Shown here: in pieces, positions 54,879-64,000 of the stretch
Numbering within the stretch: position 1 is the stretch's first letter
Layout: each line of letters opens with the position of its first letter
DNA from: Wolfiporia cocos
Taxonomy: Eukaryota; Basidiomycota; Agaricomycetes; Polyporales; Phaeolaceae
Length of the DNA stretch: 64,000 nucleotides
Assembly (NCBI GenBank): GCA_029448655.1
Contig: JACCLO010000014.1
Location: 2,170,001 to 2,234,000 of the forward strand
Direction: 5' to 3'
The notes under the pieces: model-generated
The model's input: only the letters and a program-made list of their open reading frames with translations
What the model was told of the DNA's origin: nothing
The model's database searches: none
Position numbers and translations under genes: made by a program

Positions 54879-55586
54879 TGTTACGGTTATTTTGATTTTT
54901 TGAATATCTACAGAACTCACCACCGGGCGAATACGATACAGGGACTTGTTGCGCAACCAGCCCCCTGGCTACTCGTGATCTTACTGGGCGCATCCCCAGT
55001 TGTACTAGTCTGTAGGGCTCGTTTCATCTTTGGCAGATCCAACTCTGCCACCGTTTCATGTTCATCGTTTACTAGCTGGCAGATGGCGTTCAACCGCCAT
55101 CATTCCTATCTATCGTCTCAGATATATCACTCCATAACTATCAAACGTTTGGGACTATAGCGTAGATAGTATCGGTGGCATCTGGGACAGACTTGACCCC
55201 TGAAACCTAGCGTAGTATAAAAACTCGTGTACTTACCGTCGAGGCTCTTCAGCTCGACCTTGTTGTACAAACAAGAAGTCTTATACTCGTTCTCAAACGT
55301 AGGAAACTACGCTCAGTATTTCTCGCTCGAGCAACCGAACGACTAAGTCCTCGAAGTGCACACTGACTTCTCGGACTTGGGCGAGTCTTATATTCTATTA
55401 AGACTCGCACCCGAACAGATTATATCCTCTAACGCGTATTGGATATTATACGATCTCCTAGGAACTTCACCTAGGACTTGAAGGCATCTAACGAGCATTT
55501 GCCTTGCATACGGCTATACGCCCACGTGCAGAAGAACGATCTATATTCGCGACTCGAAAATACGAACGGGTATTCGACCCGTAACA
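54879..55586 (+). repeat. 3' LTR of the Gypsy element
   Basis: 708 bp, near-identical to 46540-47247 (one difference noted: CTCGAAAATACG here, CTCGAATATACG in the 5' LTR). Confidence 0.93.
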
Positions 55587-56098
55587 ATAGATGGCGTTCA
55601 ACCGCCATCTCCATTTCTATCTATCATTTCAGATATATCACTCTGTACTTATCAAACATTTGGTACTATAGCGTAGATAGTAGCGGTGACATCTGGGATG
55701 GACTTGACCCCTAAAACCTAATGAAGTATATAAGCTCATGTATCTACTGTCGAGGCTCTTCAGCTCGACCTTGTTGTACAAACAAGAAGTCTTATACCCG
55801 TTCTCAAACGTAGGAAACTACGCTCAGTATTTCTCACTCGAGCAACCAAACGACTAAGTCCTCGAAGTGCACACTGACTTCTCGGACTTAGGCGAGTTTA
55901 ATATTCTATTTAACTCGCACTCCGAACAGACTATATCCTCTAACGCGTATTGGATATTAACCGATCTCCTAAGAATCTCACTTAGGACTTGAAGGCATCT
56001 AACGAGTATTTGCCTTGCACACGGCAACAAAGCCTACGTGCAGAAGAACGATCTATATTCGCGACTCGAATATACGAATGGGTATTCGACCCGTAACA
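55587..56098 (+). mobile_element. 3' fragment of the older solo LTR
   Basis: Continues the LTR begun at 46334-46539, starting at ATAGATGGCG and ending CCCGTAACA. It is followed by the target duplication ATCAA. It differs from the new LTRs at many positions, so it is older. Confidence 0.88.
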
Positions 56099-56103
56099 AT
56101 CAA

Positions 56104-56360
56104 CAGCTATGGTGATGAAAGGACATTAAATGGATCATATTAACAAATATGTGACTTGGATACCAAGGCCACTTGGCGAAATGGAACAGGTTGCGACTTC
56201 GCTGATCCCAGGTCAAGTGTTTGAACCCTGCACAGGTATTTCTTGAGCAGATGCATCTTATTTTATTCAGATGCATCTATGCAGCATGCTTGGGCATTAA
56301 TATTGCTTAGAGTGCCCCAGATGCATCTGCAGTGTCTCTAAAGATGCATCTCTGGCACTG
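56104..56360. mobile_element. Right half of the inverted-repeat element with tRNA-like sequence
   Basis: Contains a plus-strand tRNA-like stretch (56165-56240: A-box-like TTGGCGAAATGG at 56173, B-box-like GTTTGAACCC near 56219). It ends with the 55 bp terminal inverted repeat 56306-56360 (AGATGCATCT twice, ending GGCACTG), the complement of 45931-45985. Confidence 0.65.
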
Positions 56361-56607
56361 AAGTCCCTTGCAACAAGGTGACGTTGAATGGTCTGTGGAG
56401 CGGGTAAGCTTGCAATGGATAGTTTAACATCACGTGTTTATAACAGGCAGCGAGTGCAGGCATGCACCTCGCTGGTTTGTATCTCATCATGTCTGCTGTT
56501 CCTAGTGTCCTCACATATTCTTATGCAGGCCCCAACTATATCAATCATGCTCCGCAGAATACCTACTACCCCGACACCCCGCCCCCAACCTCAGGCAGTG
56601 GAGGGAC
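56361..56607 (+). other. Possible 5' exon of the gene at 57556, cut off by an element
   Basis: An open frame from about 56491 (MSAVPSVLTYSYAGPNYINH, then PDTPPPTSGSGG) stops making sense at 56608, where the inverted repeat begins. The downstream gene resumes within 6 bp of the repeat's other end. This suggests that the element inserted into the coding region. Weak without homologues. Confidence 0.35.
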
Positions 56608-56790
56608 TTCAGTCAATTATCTTAATCTGCCAACTGCCCTTCACTTAAGAAATGGCAGTTGCGAGCTAGGTTTGCACGCAGATCAATCTACTGTGACAAT
56701 AAAATGGTACATCCCAGATTCAAACCAAGGACCTTAGCACAGATGAGAATAAGAGCATCGCAGCATACATTATCCAACTGAGCTACAGTG
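56608..56790 (-). repeat. Left arm of inverted repeat with tRNA-like sequence
   Basis: 183 bp, about 97 percent identical by eye to the reverse complement of 57369-57550. On the minus strand it carries an A box TAGCTCAGTTGG (56774-56785) and a B-box-like GGTTTGAATCTGG (56714-56726). Confidence 0.85.
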
Positions 56791-57368
56791 AAACTGGTGT
56801 CTGCACACTTTTAGGAAATATATAGAGTATTTTGTAAACTTCATTTTTGCAGTTTAACATCTTCCATAACACAAATACAAATGAATCTGCCTCTAAAGAC
56901 CTGTGATTCCAGTGTATTCAACTTTCCCATTGTGAGTTCCTCCAGGTCAGGCATGGTAAAACAAGCTACCACTATCATTGACTAGCTTAATTACCTGTGG
57001 CTTTGCCACAATTTTGTACTTTAGGAGTTGTTTATCTCTGCCCGCTCAGCCACTCCTCCACCTTGCTGACACTCGGCCTCGTCATCGCTTCACTTGTAAC
57101 ACCTTTGCAACCGGCATGTGTGCCTTGCAGGCACTAGGCATGGGAATCCACTGGCCAACTTCCCAGGTTGGTGGTGCGAGCCCTATGGGATGACGGACAG
57201 CACGTGGCACACGTGGAAAAGCACATGGCAGTTCCCACGCAATCCACAGCCCTTTAGTACTTAGATTTCTTTATGCTTGTTGTAGCAGTTAGTTGCCTTG
57301 ATGATTTGCGGAAATTGTGTGTAAAATTTGTGTTATATATATTTTGATTGGTCAAATGTAACTGTTGT
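56791..57368. other. Spacer of the inverted-repeat element
   Basis: 578 bp between the arms with no conserved coding sequence that I recognise; short frames only. Confidence 0.5.
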
Positions 57369-57550
57369 CACTATGGCTCAGTTGGCTAATTATGCTGCGA
57401 TGCTCTTATTCTCATCTGTGCTAAGGTCCTTGGTTTGAATCTGGGATGTACCATTTTATTGTCACAGTAGATTGATCTGCGTGCAAACCTAGCTCGCAAC
57501 TGCCATTTCTTAAGTGAAGGCCAGTTGGCAGATTAAGATAATTGACTGAA
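57369..57550 (+). repeat. Right arm of inverted repeat with tRNA-like sequence
   Basis: 182 bp partner of 56608-56790. A box TGGCTCAGTTGG at 57374-57385, B-box-like GGTTTGAATCTGG at 57432-57444. The two tRNA-like 5' ends face each other across the spacer. A clean target duplication was not found. Confidence 0.85.
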
Positions 57551-57555
57551 ACTCT

Positions 57556-59198
57556 ATGGCAGCGTACCGGAATGCCAAACGCCCTCGTCCTGATAATGAA
57601 GCATTGGCAGGCATGGAGGTTCTACAGTTACCCACGCAGAGCTCTGTTTTCGTGCAGCACATGAAGCCTGTACAGTTCACCTCTTCTACTCTGCATATGC
57701 AACCTCATGTAGTCCAGGCAATGGCCTCACATGGTCACAAACAAAATGCCTTTCAAGCAGCCAAAGACGTATATGAAGAAGACGAAGGTGAAGATGAAAA
57801 CAAGACATTAGCGACATTTGACAACATGGTCAAACAGATGCAGAGTTGCACTGATAACCGAAAGAGTCCGGGAAATGTGTATGTACCCACTTGCCTGCAC
57901 ATATGACATAATGCTATTTTCCATGGCCCAGGTCATGCCTTGAGTTGTACAGGAATGCTGCCCGCTATATTCCACATGGCATAAGCCCTTTCATGAAAGT
58001 TGAGCGTGCAATCAAAGTTGCCCTTGAGATATCCCCAAAGAACAGTGGGACGTCTCTTCACTTCCTCGTGGCATGTAGGTGTATAAGTACAATATGTGTG
58101 TGCATAGTTTTCGCTTCGCTAATGTATCTAAACCGCAGCTCTGTTGAAGAAGCTTGCCAGGACCTTGACCATTTCAACAAGTTCATCATAGTCTGTCCCT
58201 TGCTCAAGAAACACATGACGCACCCTCAAGATAATCCTGACACATTGCTACATATCTCCCAATATGTAAGCCTTTCTAAAGTCCCATTCACTTTCCAAAT
58301 CTGATATTGCTCTGAATTTTCAGATTGATATGTATGCACGCAGTGCCCGCACCGATGATGTTAGCAAAATCAAGTACAACTGTCTCAAATATCTCCCAGA
58401 TCTAATGCACCAGGGATTTCCAAAGCTTCCTAATGATCACCCAAAGACACAATGTGGCTATGAAAACTGTATGATGGGACGTGTGCTAGTGCCACGCAGG
58501 TTGCATGATGATTTTGACCAGGGTCTGACAGAGTAAAACCTTTGTCCTATGTTAATGCAGTGTTTACATTCTTCTATATTTTGCTGTGTGATGCGTTGCG
58601 AAGAGATTGAGACTGACGCAGACAACCTGCCATCGTTCCTCTACCCAGAGAATGGATATGTAGAGGAATGCCCAGAAGAAAACTTGTTCAAGTCACCGAT
58701 TCTCGTCGTGGTGTGTATGTACGATTAACGGTGTGTTCTGTACTGATGATAGTTCAGAACTTCATTTGCCTTTTCAAGGGGCCAAGTGCCACCTCCCCTT
58801 CTGCAAGGACAGATGATACAAAGGGAGGAGGTCGTCCTCCTCTCTACAAAATATACAATCTAGATGAAGTGACTCCTGAACAAATTGCCTACGTTGCTCT
58901 CATTGTGAGTATTCTGTCCTCTTCCGTATCTGCTTTAACTAGTTTTTTCTAGGCTCGCTTCGGCTACACATCAAAAAACACATGGCAGGAAGATGACGGT
59001 CCTTTCATTGGAGCAATATTCTATGAGAGTATTTTATCTCTATTCAAGGATGATGTAGCCTGGGATACAAAGACATTGTCTTAGTACAATAGGTATGTAC
59101 ATGCACTGGTATGTCATTCAGACTAACCATATGCTATAGGGAGGTATATGGCAGAGGCTCACAGGAAATCTACCTAAACGATGCACTTATCCGGAAAT
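57556..59198 (+). pseudogene. Multi-exon basidiomycete hypothetical protein (DUF6698-like), decayed
   Basis: Exon pieces: 57556-57878 (MAAYRNAKRPRPDNEALAGM, acidic YEEDEGEDEN), intron 57879-57931, then YRNAARYIPHGISPFM and HFNKFIIVCPLLKKHM. Next come YARSARTDDVSKIKYNCLKY, PLYKIYNLDEVTPEQIAYVA, ARFGYTSKNTWQEDDGPFIG, FYESILSLF and EVYGRGSQEIY. The order of blocks (R-x-DD-x-x-x-x-K near the middle, then an IAY-A / ARF / FY-I-L-LF series and a C-terminal V-GR) resembles proteins labelled DUF6698, which are common in agaricomycetes and have no known function. A TAG in TLS-stop-YNR (near 59080) probably replaces tryptophan, and the 5' end is interrupted by the inverted-repeat element, so I call it a pseudogene. 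Family assignment is from memory and moderate. Confidence 0.5.
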
Positions 59199-61439
59199 GA
59201 GTGGGACCATCTCCTATCGAGTTGATCCACCAGAACAGCACTGCTGCTGCTAATGTCTTTCCTGCCACTCCCGCCACTCCTATTATTCCTATTGATCCTG
59301 TCATGCTCGACCTTGGTGGCGTACAGCCTTCTCAACGGTACATTGATGAAAACATTCTCTCACAATCCGGCAATCTCAATGACATTGAAGGTGATGGCAG
59401 TGGTGATGATGAAGGCATCAAGAATGGTGATAACTAAAATGGTCTTTCTCCAGTACTGGACTACTGTATCCTGTCTCACTCCGGCTGCATTTCACCAATG
59501 AGATCTACTAACGGTCTCATTCTCTCATGTTCCTGCCTTGTGTGCTCTCGTGCTCTTGCATTCCTTATGCTCTTGCGGTTTCATGTTTTCTCGCCTATAC
59601 TGCTGAACCTCCTGCTTCACTCTATACCCTTTCTGTGCTGTGCTTTCTCCACGATCATTGTCCCCACAGTGCTCTCACCTCATCGTCTTTTCCCCTGCAC
59701 TACATGTTTTTGTTCTTCTCCCTCCGTGTCATTTGCTTTCTGCAGAATAATTTGGACCTTACTTTTAAAGAGTTCTTTAACATTAGTTTACCACATGACT
59801 GCTGTAGATGTGATGGTTATAAAGTGTAATTTCGCAATTATTGTGAGAGTTCAAAATCAAAGGGGCTGCTGGTTTCAGGCAGACGGTAGCATTACACCAG
59901 GGTCTGGAGCGATGAACCCCAAACCAACGATGGGTTGCGCAGCTTATCTCAGACTGGGGTCTTAGTTCTACAGGTCATCCCAGACATGCTTCTGCTTCTA
60001 ATTACACAGGTCATTCCAGACCTGCCTCTTGTCAACCTGTGAATCTCCAGAGCCGTCAGTGAGTTTGCATGACCATGTGGTGGCTTATCTGTTCAATAAA
60101 CTTACAGATCTAGGTAGCAGGGCACAGCACGGTCTGTCTACTCATATCAGCCTGGCTTGACAGATATTCTCAGGTATGTGTATATCTTCTTGCTTGCACT
60201 TTGCTGATGCATAGTTCTGAGTTTGAGGTTGTACTCAGTGGCCATTCGCACAAGCACTCACTCCAATACCCTATCTATGCGCTCCTGTCAGCTAAAGATC
60301 GCCCATATATTGAATTCTTCAACATGCCCCAACACCCTGGTCACCAATTCCCAAGATGGCTTTGGCGTCCGCGAATAGCTGAATATCACAAGTGACCCCC
60401 ATCTGACACCCTGAGTGCCCGATGCCTTCCGCTTATGGAATATGAAATCTCATGCTCACCACCCCTTCTCTCTGGGGTTCGGAGAGGTGGGGTCATGAAA
60501 ACATCATATTTAAGTGTATAGTACCTTTCAATTGATGTAGTGGCCTGAATGAGTGTTGTCAGTGAAGCTGCGTACAAAAATAAATGGATTGGGTGTGGGA
60601 CTTATACAGAAAGACTTTTGTATTCGCATGGGACTTAAAGAAACACTGTGCATGAGAGCTCTTCCTGTTATCTGAACATTGTTGTCTAAGCAGCAGTATA
60701 TTAGGTACAGTGTTTAATGATCTTTTTCAGAGAATTACAAACTGGCATGCAGTCTCGGAAAAAATTGACAAGGCCACTAAGACCCAGAGAATGAACTAGA
60801 GATGATGGAGTGGATGAACATCAAGTTCAGACTGGGGCTGCCAGTTGAATGAGGCCTACTATTATACTCCTAGACCTATTTGGTTGCATATACGCTAATT
60901 GCCTGTGATGGCTATTAGGGAGTCTGGGAATGGGACTAATCATAGGGGTCTAAACCAGACTCTGAAACATAGAAGTGTAGTGTAATATGAAATATATAGC
61001 GGACATCATGGCTGTGTGGGAATACAGTGTGGCTGTGAAGAGATTTGGTACTAATTCTTCCAGGGAATGATCCATGCTTCCAACAGAGGCGGTAACCAAG
61101 GAACTGGATCAGGGTCCTTATCTGAACTGTTAACTTTTGCCCATGACAAAAATTGTGCTGATTCTGTAGATGCTAGTACAGTCATTCATCACCCCTTGAG
61201 ACAGCACAATCTTCTGGAGCCTTGGACTTGTATTTAACCTCAGCCTAGCATGAATTGGACTATGCAAAGATGTTGTAAAGTATCATGGGCACACATTCAT
61301 GTAATAAGTTTTGTTATTGGCTATGTTTCTGTTTGAATTGAGGGCGGATAATGGGTAAAAGTCCTTATCAACAATTTATCACTCCTTGAGACAGAGTCAC
61401 ATCACACATTGCCATTCCAAGAAAGGCAAGTCAACTTTC
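59199..61439. other. Intergenic, AT-rich, nothing recognised
   Basis: About 2.2 kb. A frame at 59201-59437 follows the previous gene in frame after a TGA and could be its degraded 3' extension. A small frame at 60201-60395 has no recognisable content. ACAGGTCAT-CCAGAC occurs twice near 59970-60020. Confidence 0.4.
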
Positions 61440-62154
61440 CTGGCTATCTACTCTGTCTCATCCTTGCCACTGCCCTCATCATCCAAATCGCCATCTTTTA
61501 TGGTCTGCATTGGGTGTGGAATAGGCTTCTCAATACCCTGAAGCTTTGATTTGAGCCATCACTTTTTTCTGCCCTCTGTTTTTGCTTGTAGACATTAGGC
61601 ATTGTACACATTCATTGCTGCCATGAACTTCTGTCTCCAAGCTGCATTCTGCACTTTCCTCCATTCCTCCAAAGTCTTCCACTCTGCCAGTGCTGTGTGA
61701 CACAAAACTGTCTGTGCATACTAGTATCCCTGATAAGGGTTGCTGGGGAGTTAGTTGCCTAGAGGCTAAAAGGTGTCGACCTCAGAGGCACCCAGACTAG
61801 CATGCATATGAGATGAGTTAAGAGGGACTGGCTCAACATCAAGAATAAAAACCCTGAGCTGTAAGGCTCAGAGTGAGTAGACTATATACATGGATGAATG
61901 TGCAGGTCTGAGTACTGCCCTAAAGGGATCCAAGTGTAACTGAGTGCCATTCCATGGAATGCTGATGTAATCTACTGAGGGGTGACCTGTGTGCACAACG
62001 TGTAACTGCTGGTCCACTAAAATCAATGGCACTGGGGTCACGTGACTACTAGAGCATGAGAAACTGGGTTCAACATAGGGAGAGGGAAAATCTGTGACAC
62101 TGTGGCATGAGCAGCTCTGGCAGCTCTTTGCTTGGCTTTTTTCTCCTGCCTGCC
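61440..62154 (-). pseudogene. Possible remnant of a DDE-type transposase C-terminus
   Basis: On the minus strand discontinuous frames read like the charged, tryptophan-containing tail of agaricomycete DDE-1/pogo-like transposases: RQEKKAKQRAARAA near 62140, EEWRKVQNAAWRQKFMAAMN near 61650, and KPIPHP followed by DLDDEGSGKDE near 61480. Several stops and frameshifts interrupt it, and the solo LTR at 62155 cuts it. This is pattern recognition only. Confidence 0.3.
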
Positions 62155-63152
62155 TGTCACAATCCTGTGACATCCAATACTGAAGGGCGCAAGTCCTAGT
62201 GACGACCTAGAAACAAGGCCAAGTCACCTAAGAGGAGCCAATGGTTGACTATGCAGCGCAAGGTCTCAAGCAGTAAAGGATGAGGATAGGAAAAGGGAAA
62301 CTGTCACAAATCATAATGGAGTGTGGTTAACCCCAGTGACGTTGTCACCAGATCATAAGAGAGGCTTGGGAACCCTGCGTGACATGTAATACCACGATAT
62401 AAGGCACCCGCGCAAAGGGTAGAGCCAAATGCCCAACGATGCTGTATGAAGCGCCCAGCATGGGAAGATGAACTACACATATAGTGTGTCCCGCCTATGA
62501 CAGCTGAGCTGTTATAGCAGCCCTTTTGAAGGGTGTTGGACGTCTGTCCCCACGTTCTACCGGTCTGGGACTGCCGGTTGGAAACGTGACAGAAACGCCC
62601 CTAACATTCATGGTTGAACGCTTAGATTGTTGAGTCTAGGGAATAAGCCCTAGATGCCTGGTATCTATACATGAGATAGCATGTACACTAATCCTAGGTA
62701 AGACCACCCTAAACTAAGGTGGTCTGTGCATGGTAGGCTGAGTAAACCCAATGGTGACATATGGTGTCATAATGTGGTGCTACCCTAAAGATAGCGCAGT
62801 TAGGATGGTAATGACCTCATCTATGTAAGAATAGATCTATGAGGTCACTATGATGTCAGTAATGATGATGCCAGGCCAAGTCCAGGCCAATGATGTCACT
62901 AATGATGTAGTCATGGTGCCTAGCAACGTCTAGGCTTAGAATGGGGAGATAGGGTCACCTAACAAGGTGCCTGTGATGGTACCTGATGCTGCTATCTAAT
63001 CTGAGAGTTTAGTAGATCATGTGACTTACTGAATTGAGGTCACATGACCTGCTAACTTTTGGGAGGCAACAGCGCCTATGGCAATATGCCTAACGCACAA
63101 GTATGGAGGTCAATAGACCAAGGGGAAAGGCTGCACGAATAAATCCGTGACA
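62155..63152. mobile_element. Solo LTR with CTGCC target duplication
   Basis: 998 bp, starting TGTCACAATCC and ending ATCCGTGACA, flanked by the exact 5 bp duplication CTGCC (62150-62154 and 63153-63157). Termini are like those of the other local LTR family but the interior is largely different; it contains repeated AATGATGTCA-type motifs near 62850-62910. Confidence 0.8.
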
Positions 63153-63428
63153 CTGCCTTGTAGTCTGCTCCTCATGATACTAGAAGTGTGAGTGATGTGA
63201 GTGATGTGAGTGATGCTGTACTGAATGTAGAGTAGCCAATCCAGAAGCTCACACTATTTAGGAAAGTGTGCTGTGACACTAGGCACTGATTAGACAAGTG
63301 CTGCATACACAGTTTCACTGTTTTCTGTCATTTATTCATCAGAGCCACACCTGTCTGCTTCAAAAACAGTAGCAAGGGAGTGCCTCAGTATATAGTTCCA
63401 GTTTGAGACCCTACAATGGCACATAAAA

Positions 63429-63712
63429 TGTCACAGGCCAATTTTATCGCCTTAGCCAAAGACTAAGCAACATCTAACAAGTTCCCTTATCTTATCTTAT
63501 CTTATCTTAGCTCCCATTCCTTATATAGTAACCCTAGTCATGTGCCAAACCCTAACCAGACACTCGGTGTAGCCACTATCTAATCTACTGATCAGACACT
63601 CAATCACTTCAATCATACATACAATCATACACAAACTTATATGTTTCAGCTATGCTACCATGGACACAGCCATTACCAGCTGCATAGCATAACATGTACA
63701 AACACCTGTAGA
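63429..63712 (-). mobile_element. Truncated LTR of the TGTCACA family
   Basis: Begins TGTCACAGGCCAATTTT, like the inverted solo LTRs elsewhere (TGTCACAAGCCAATTTC at 44182). It contains CTTATC repeats, an ACCCTAG-type motif and ACATGTACAAAC in the same order as 854-1224 read in reverse. It is cut at 63713 by the hAT-like element. Confidence 0.6.
63485..63509 (+). repeat. (CTTAT)n microsatellite
   Basis: CTTAT repeated about five times within the truncated LTR; the homologous place in the short solo LTRs has fewer units. Confidence 0.85.
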
Positions 63713-64000
63713 TAGTGTTGTAAGGTCTGGTCTGGTCTGGTCTTTTGCATGTTTTGGGCAGGACCAAGGACCAGGACCAGGACCAGACCAGTGCAGGCAA
63801 TGAGAGACTGGACTGAAGACCAGTCCTAAGCAGGACCGTGGTCCTATACCAGTCCCAGGACTGGTCTGATCCAGTCCAGGACCAATTGAATGGTCATTCA
63901 CTTATATAGATTTTGTTTGTAAGAAAATGCAATGAAAGGGCACTTATTGCTCAACATATATCAAAACATACTTAGCACAGCTCACAAACTGACTATGATG
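63713..64000. mobile_element. Left end of a second hAT-like element, truncated by the window
   Basis: Starts TAGTGTTGTAAGGTCTGGTC and runs to the window end. It is homologous to 43895-44165 (same GGTCT/GGACC clusters, the same CTTTTGCATGTTTTGGGCAG block and the same following AT-rich part). Its GGTCC motifs are mostly GGTCT here, showing C-to-T decay. It inserted in the LTR at 63429. Confidence 0.8.

Larger units (their letters stand above)
46540..55586 (+). mobile_element. Ty3/Gypsy chromovirus with embedded dUTPase domain
   Basis: This 9,047 bp element has 708 bp LTRs (46540-47247 and 54879-55586) and an exact 5 bp target duplication ATAGA. I found one clear LTR difference (T/A near position 670 of the LTR), implying very recent insertion. 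Order inside: gag (capsid, CCHC), protease, dUTPase, RT, RNase H, integrase, chromodomain, then an extra reading frame (ORF3). A GGGGGAG purine tract abuts the 3' LTR. Despite the young LTRs it is disabled by a TGA in gag, a 708 bp inverted solo LTR in pol, a frameshift in integrase and several TGA codons in ORF3. So it was either copied from a defective source or mutated quickly. Confidence 0.93.

Overview
The window looks like nuclear DNA of an agaricomycete (basidiomycete) fungus, most plausibly a polypore-type wood-decay fungus. The grounds are introns of about 45-110 bp with GT-AG ends, tandem secreted sedolisin proteases, a family of wax-synthase-like membrane acyltransferases, divergent F-box genes, a Zn2Cys6/fungal_trans regulator, and dense LTR retrotransposons. 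The order-level placement is inference; no rRNA or marker gene is present.

Layout. 1-8.2 kb is a transposon graveyard. A DDE transposase pseudogene (minus strand, 2424-8090) is split by three later insertions: a 1.7 kb non-autonomous LTR element with 491 bp LTRs and two solo LTRs. More solo LTRs lie to its left. 8.7-15 kb is an inverted segmental duplication. Each arm of about 2.2 kb carries an F-box gene (left copy intact, right copy frameshifted). Between the arms lie the 3' end of a fatty-acid desaturase gene and a complete proteasome beta-4 gene (PRE1/PSMB2 type). 15.3-18.8 kb holds the APC/C activator CDC20 and a third, divergently transcribed F-box gene with one frameshift. 18.8-32.3 kb holds a tandem duplication of a sedolisin + wax-synthase gene pair (first copy decayed, second intact), followed by a third wax-synthase pseudogene. 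33-43.5 kb holds an 11-exon Zn2Cys6 regulator in a very GC-rich block, a 77-residue DMAC1-like membrane protein, and HMG-CoA lyase.

43.9-56.4 kb is nested mobile DNA. It contains a hAT-like element with an 8 bp target duplication carrying a solo LTR. It also contains a four-level nest: a terminal-inverted-repeat element with tRNA-like sequences, an old solo LTR inside it, a nearly full-length Ty3/Gypsy chromovirus inside that, and an inverted solo LTR of the same family inside its pol gene. The Gypsy element encodes gag with a CCHC knuckle, retropepsin, an embedded dUTPase domain with all five motifs, RT, RNase H, integrase and a chromodomain. It also has an extra 3' reading frame with zinc-knuckle motifs. 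56.4-64 kb holds a second inverted-repeat element with head-to-head tRNA-like sequences beside a decayed multi-exon gene, a possible transposase remnant, two more solo LTRs and the start of a second hAT-like element.

Functionally the host genes are a mix of core housekeeping genes (proteasome, CDC20, HMG-CoA lyase, a respiratory-assembly-type small protein) and rapidly evolving accessory genes (F-box, sedolisin, wax synthase). I see no operon-like pathway linking them. Exon boundaries were worked out by hand. The exon lengths sum to whole codons for PRE1, CDC20, the intact F-box, the intact sedolisin, wax synthase 2, the regulator, HMG-CoA lyase and the DMAC1-like gene.
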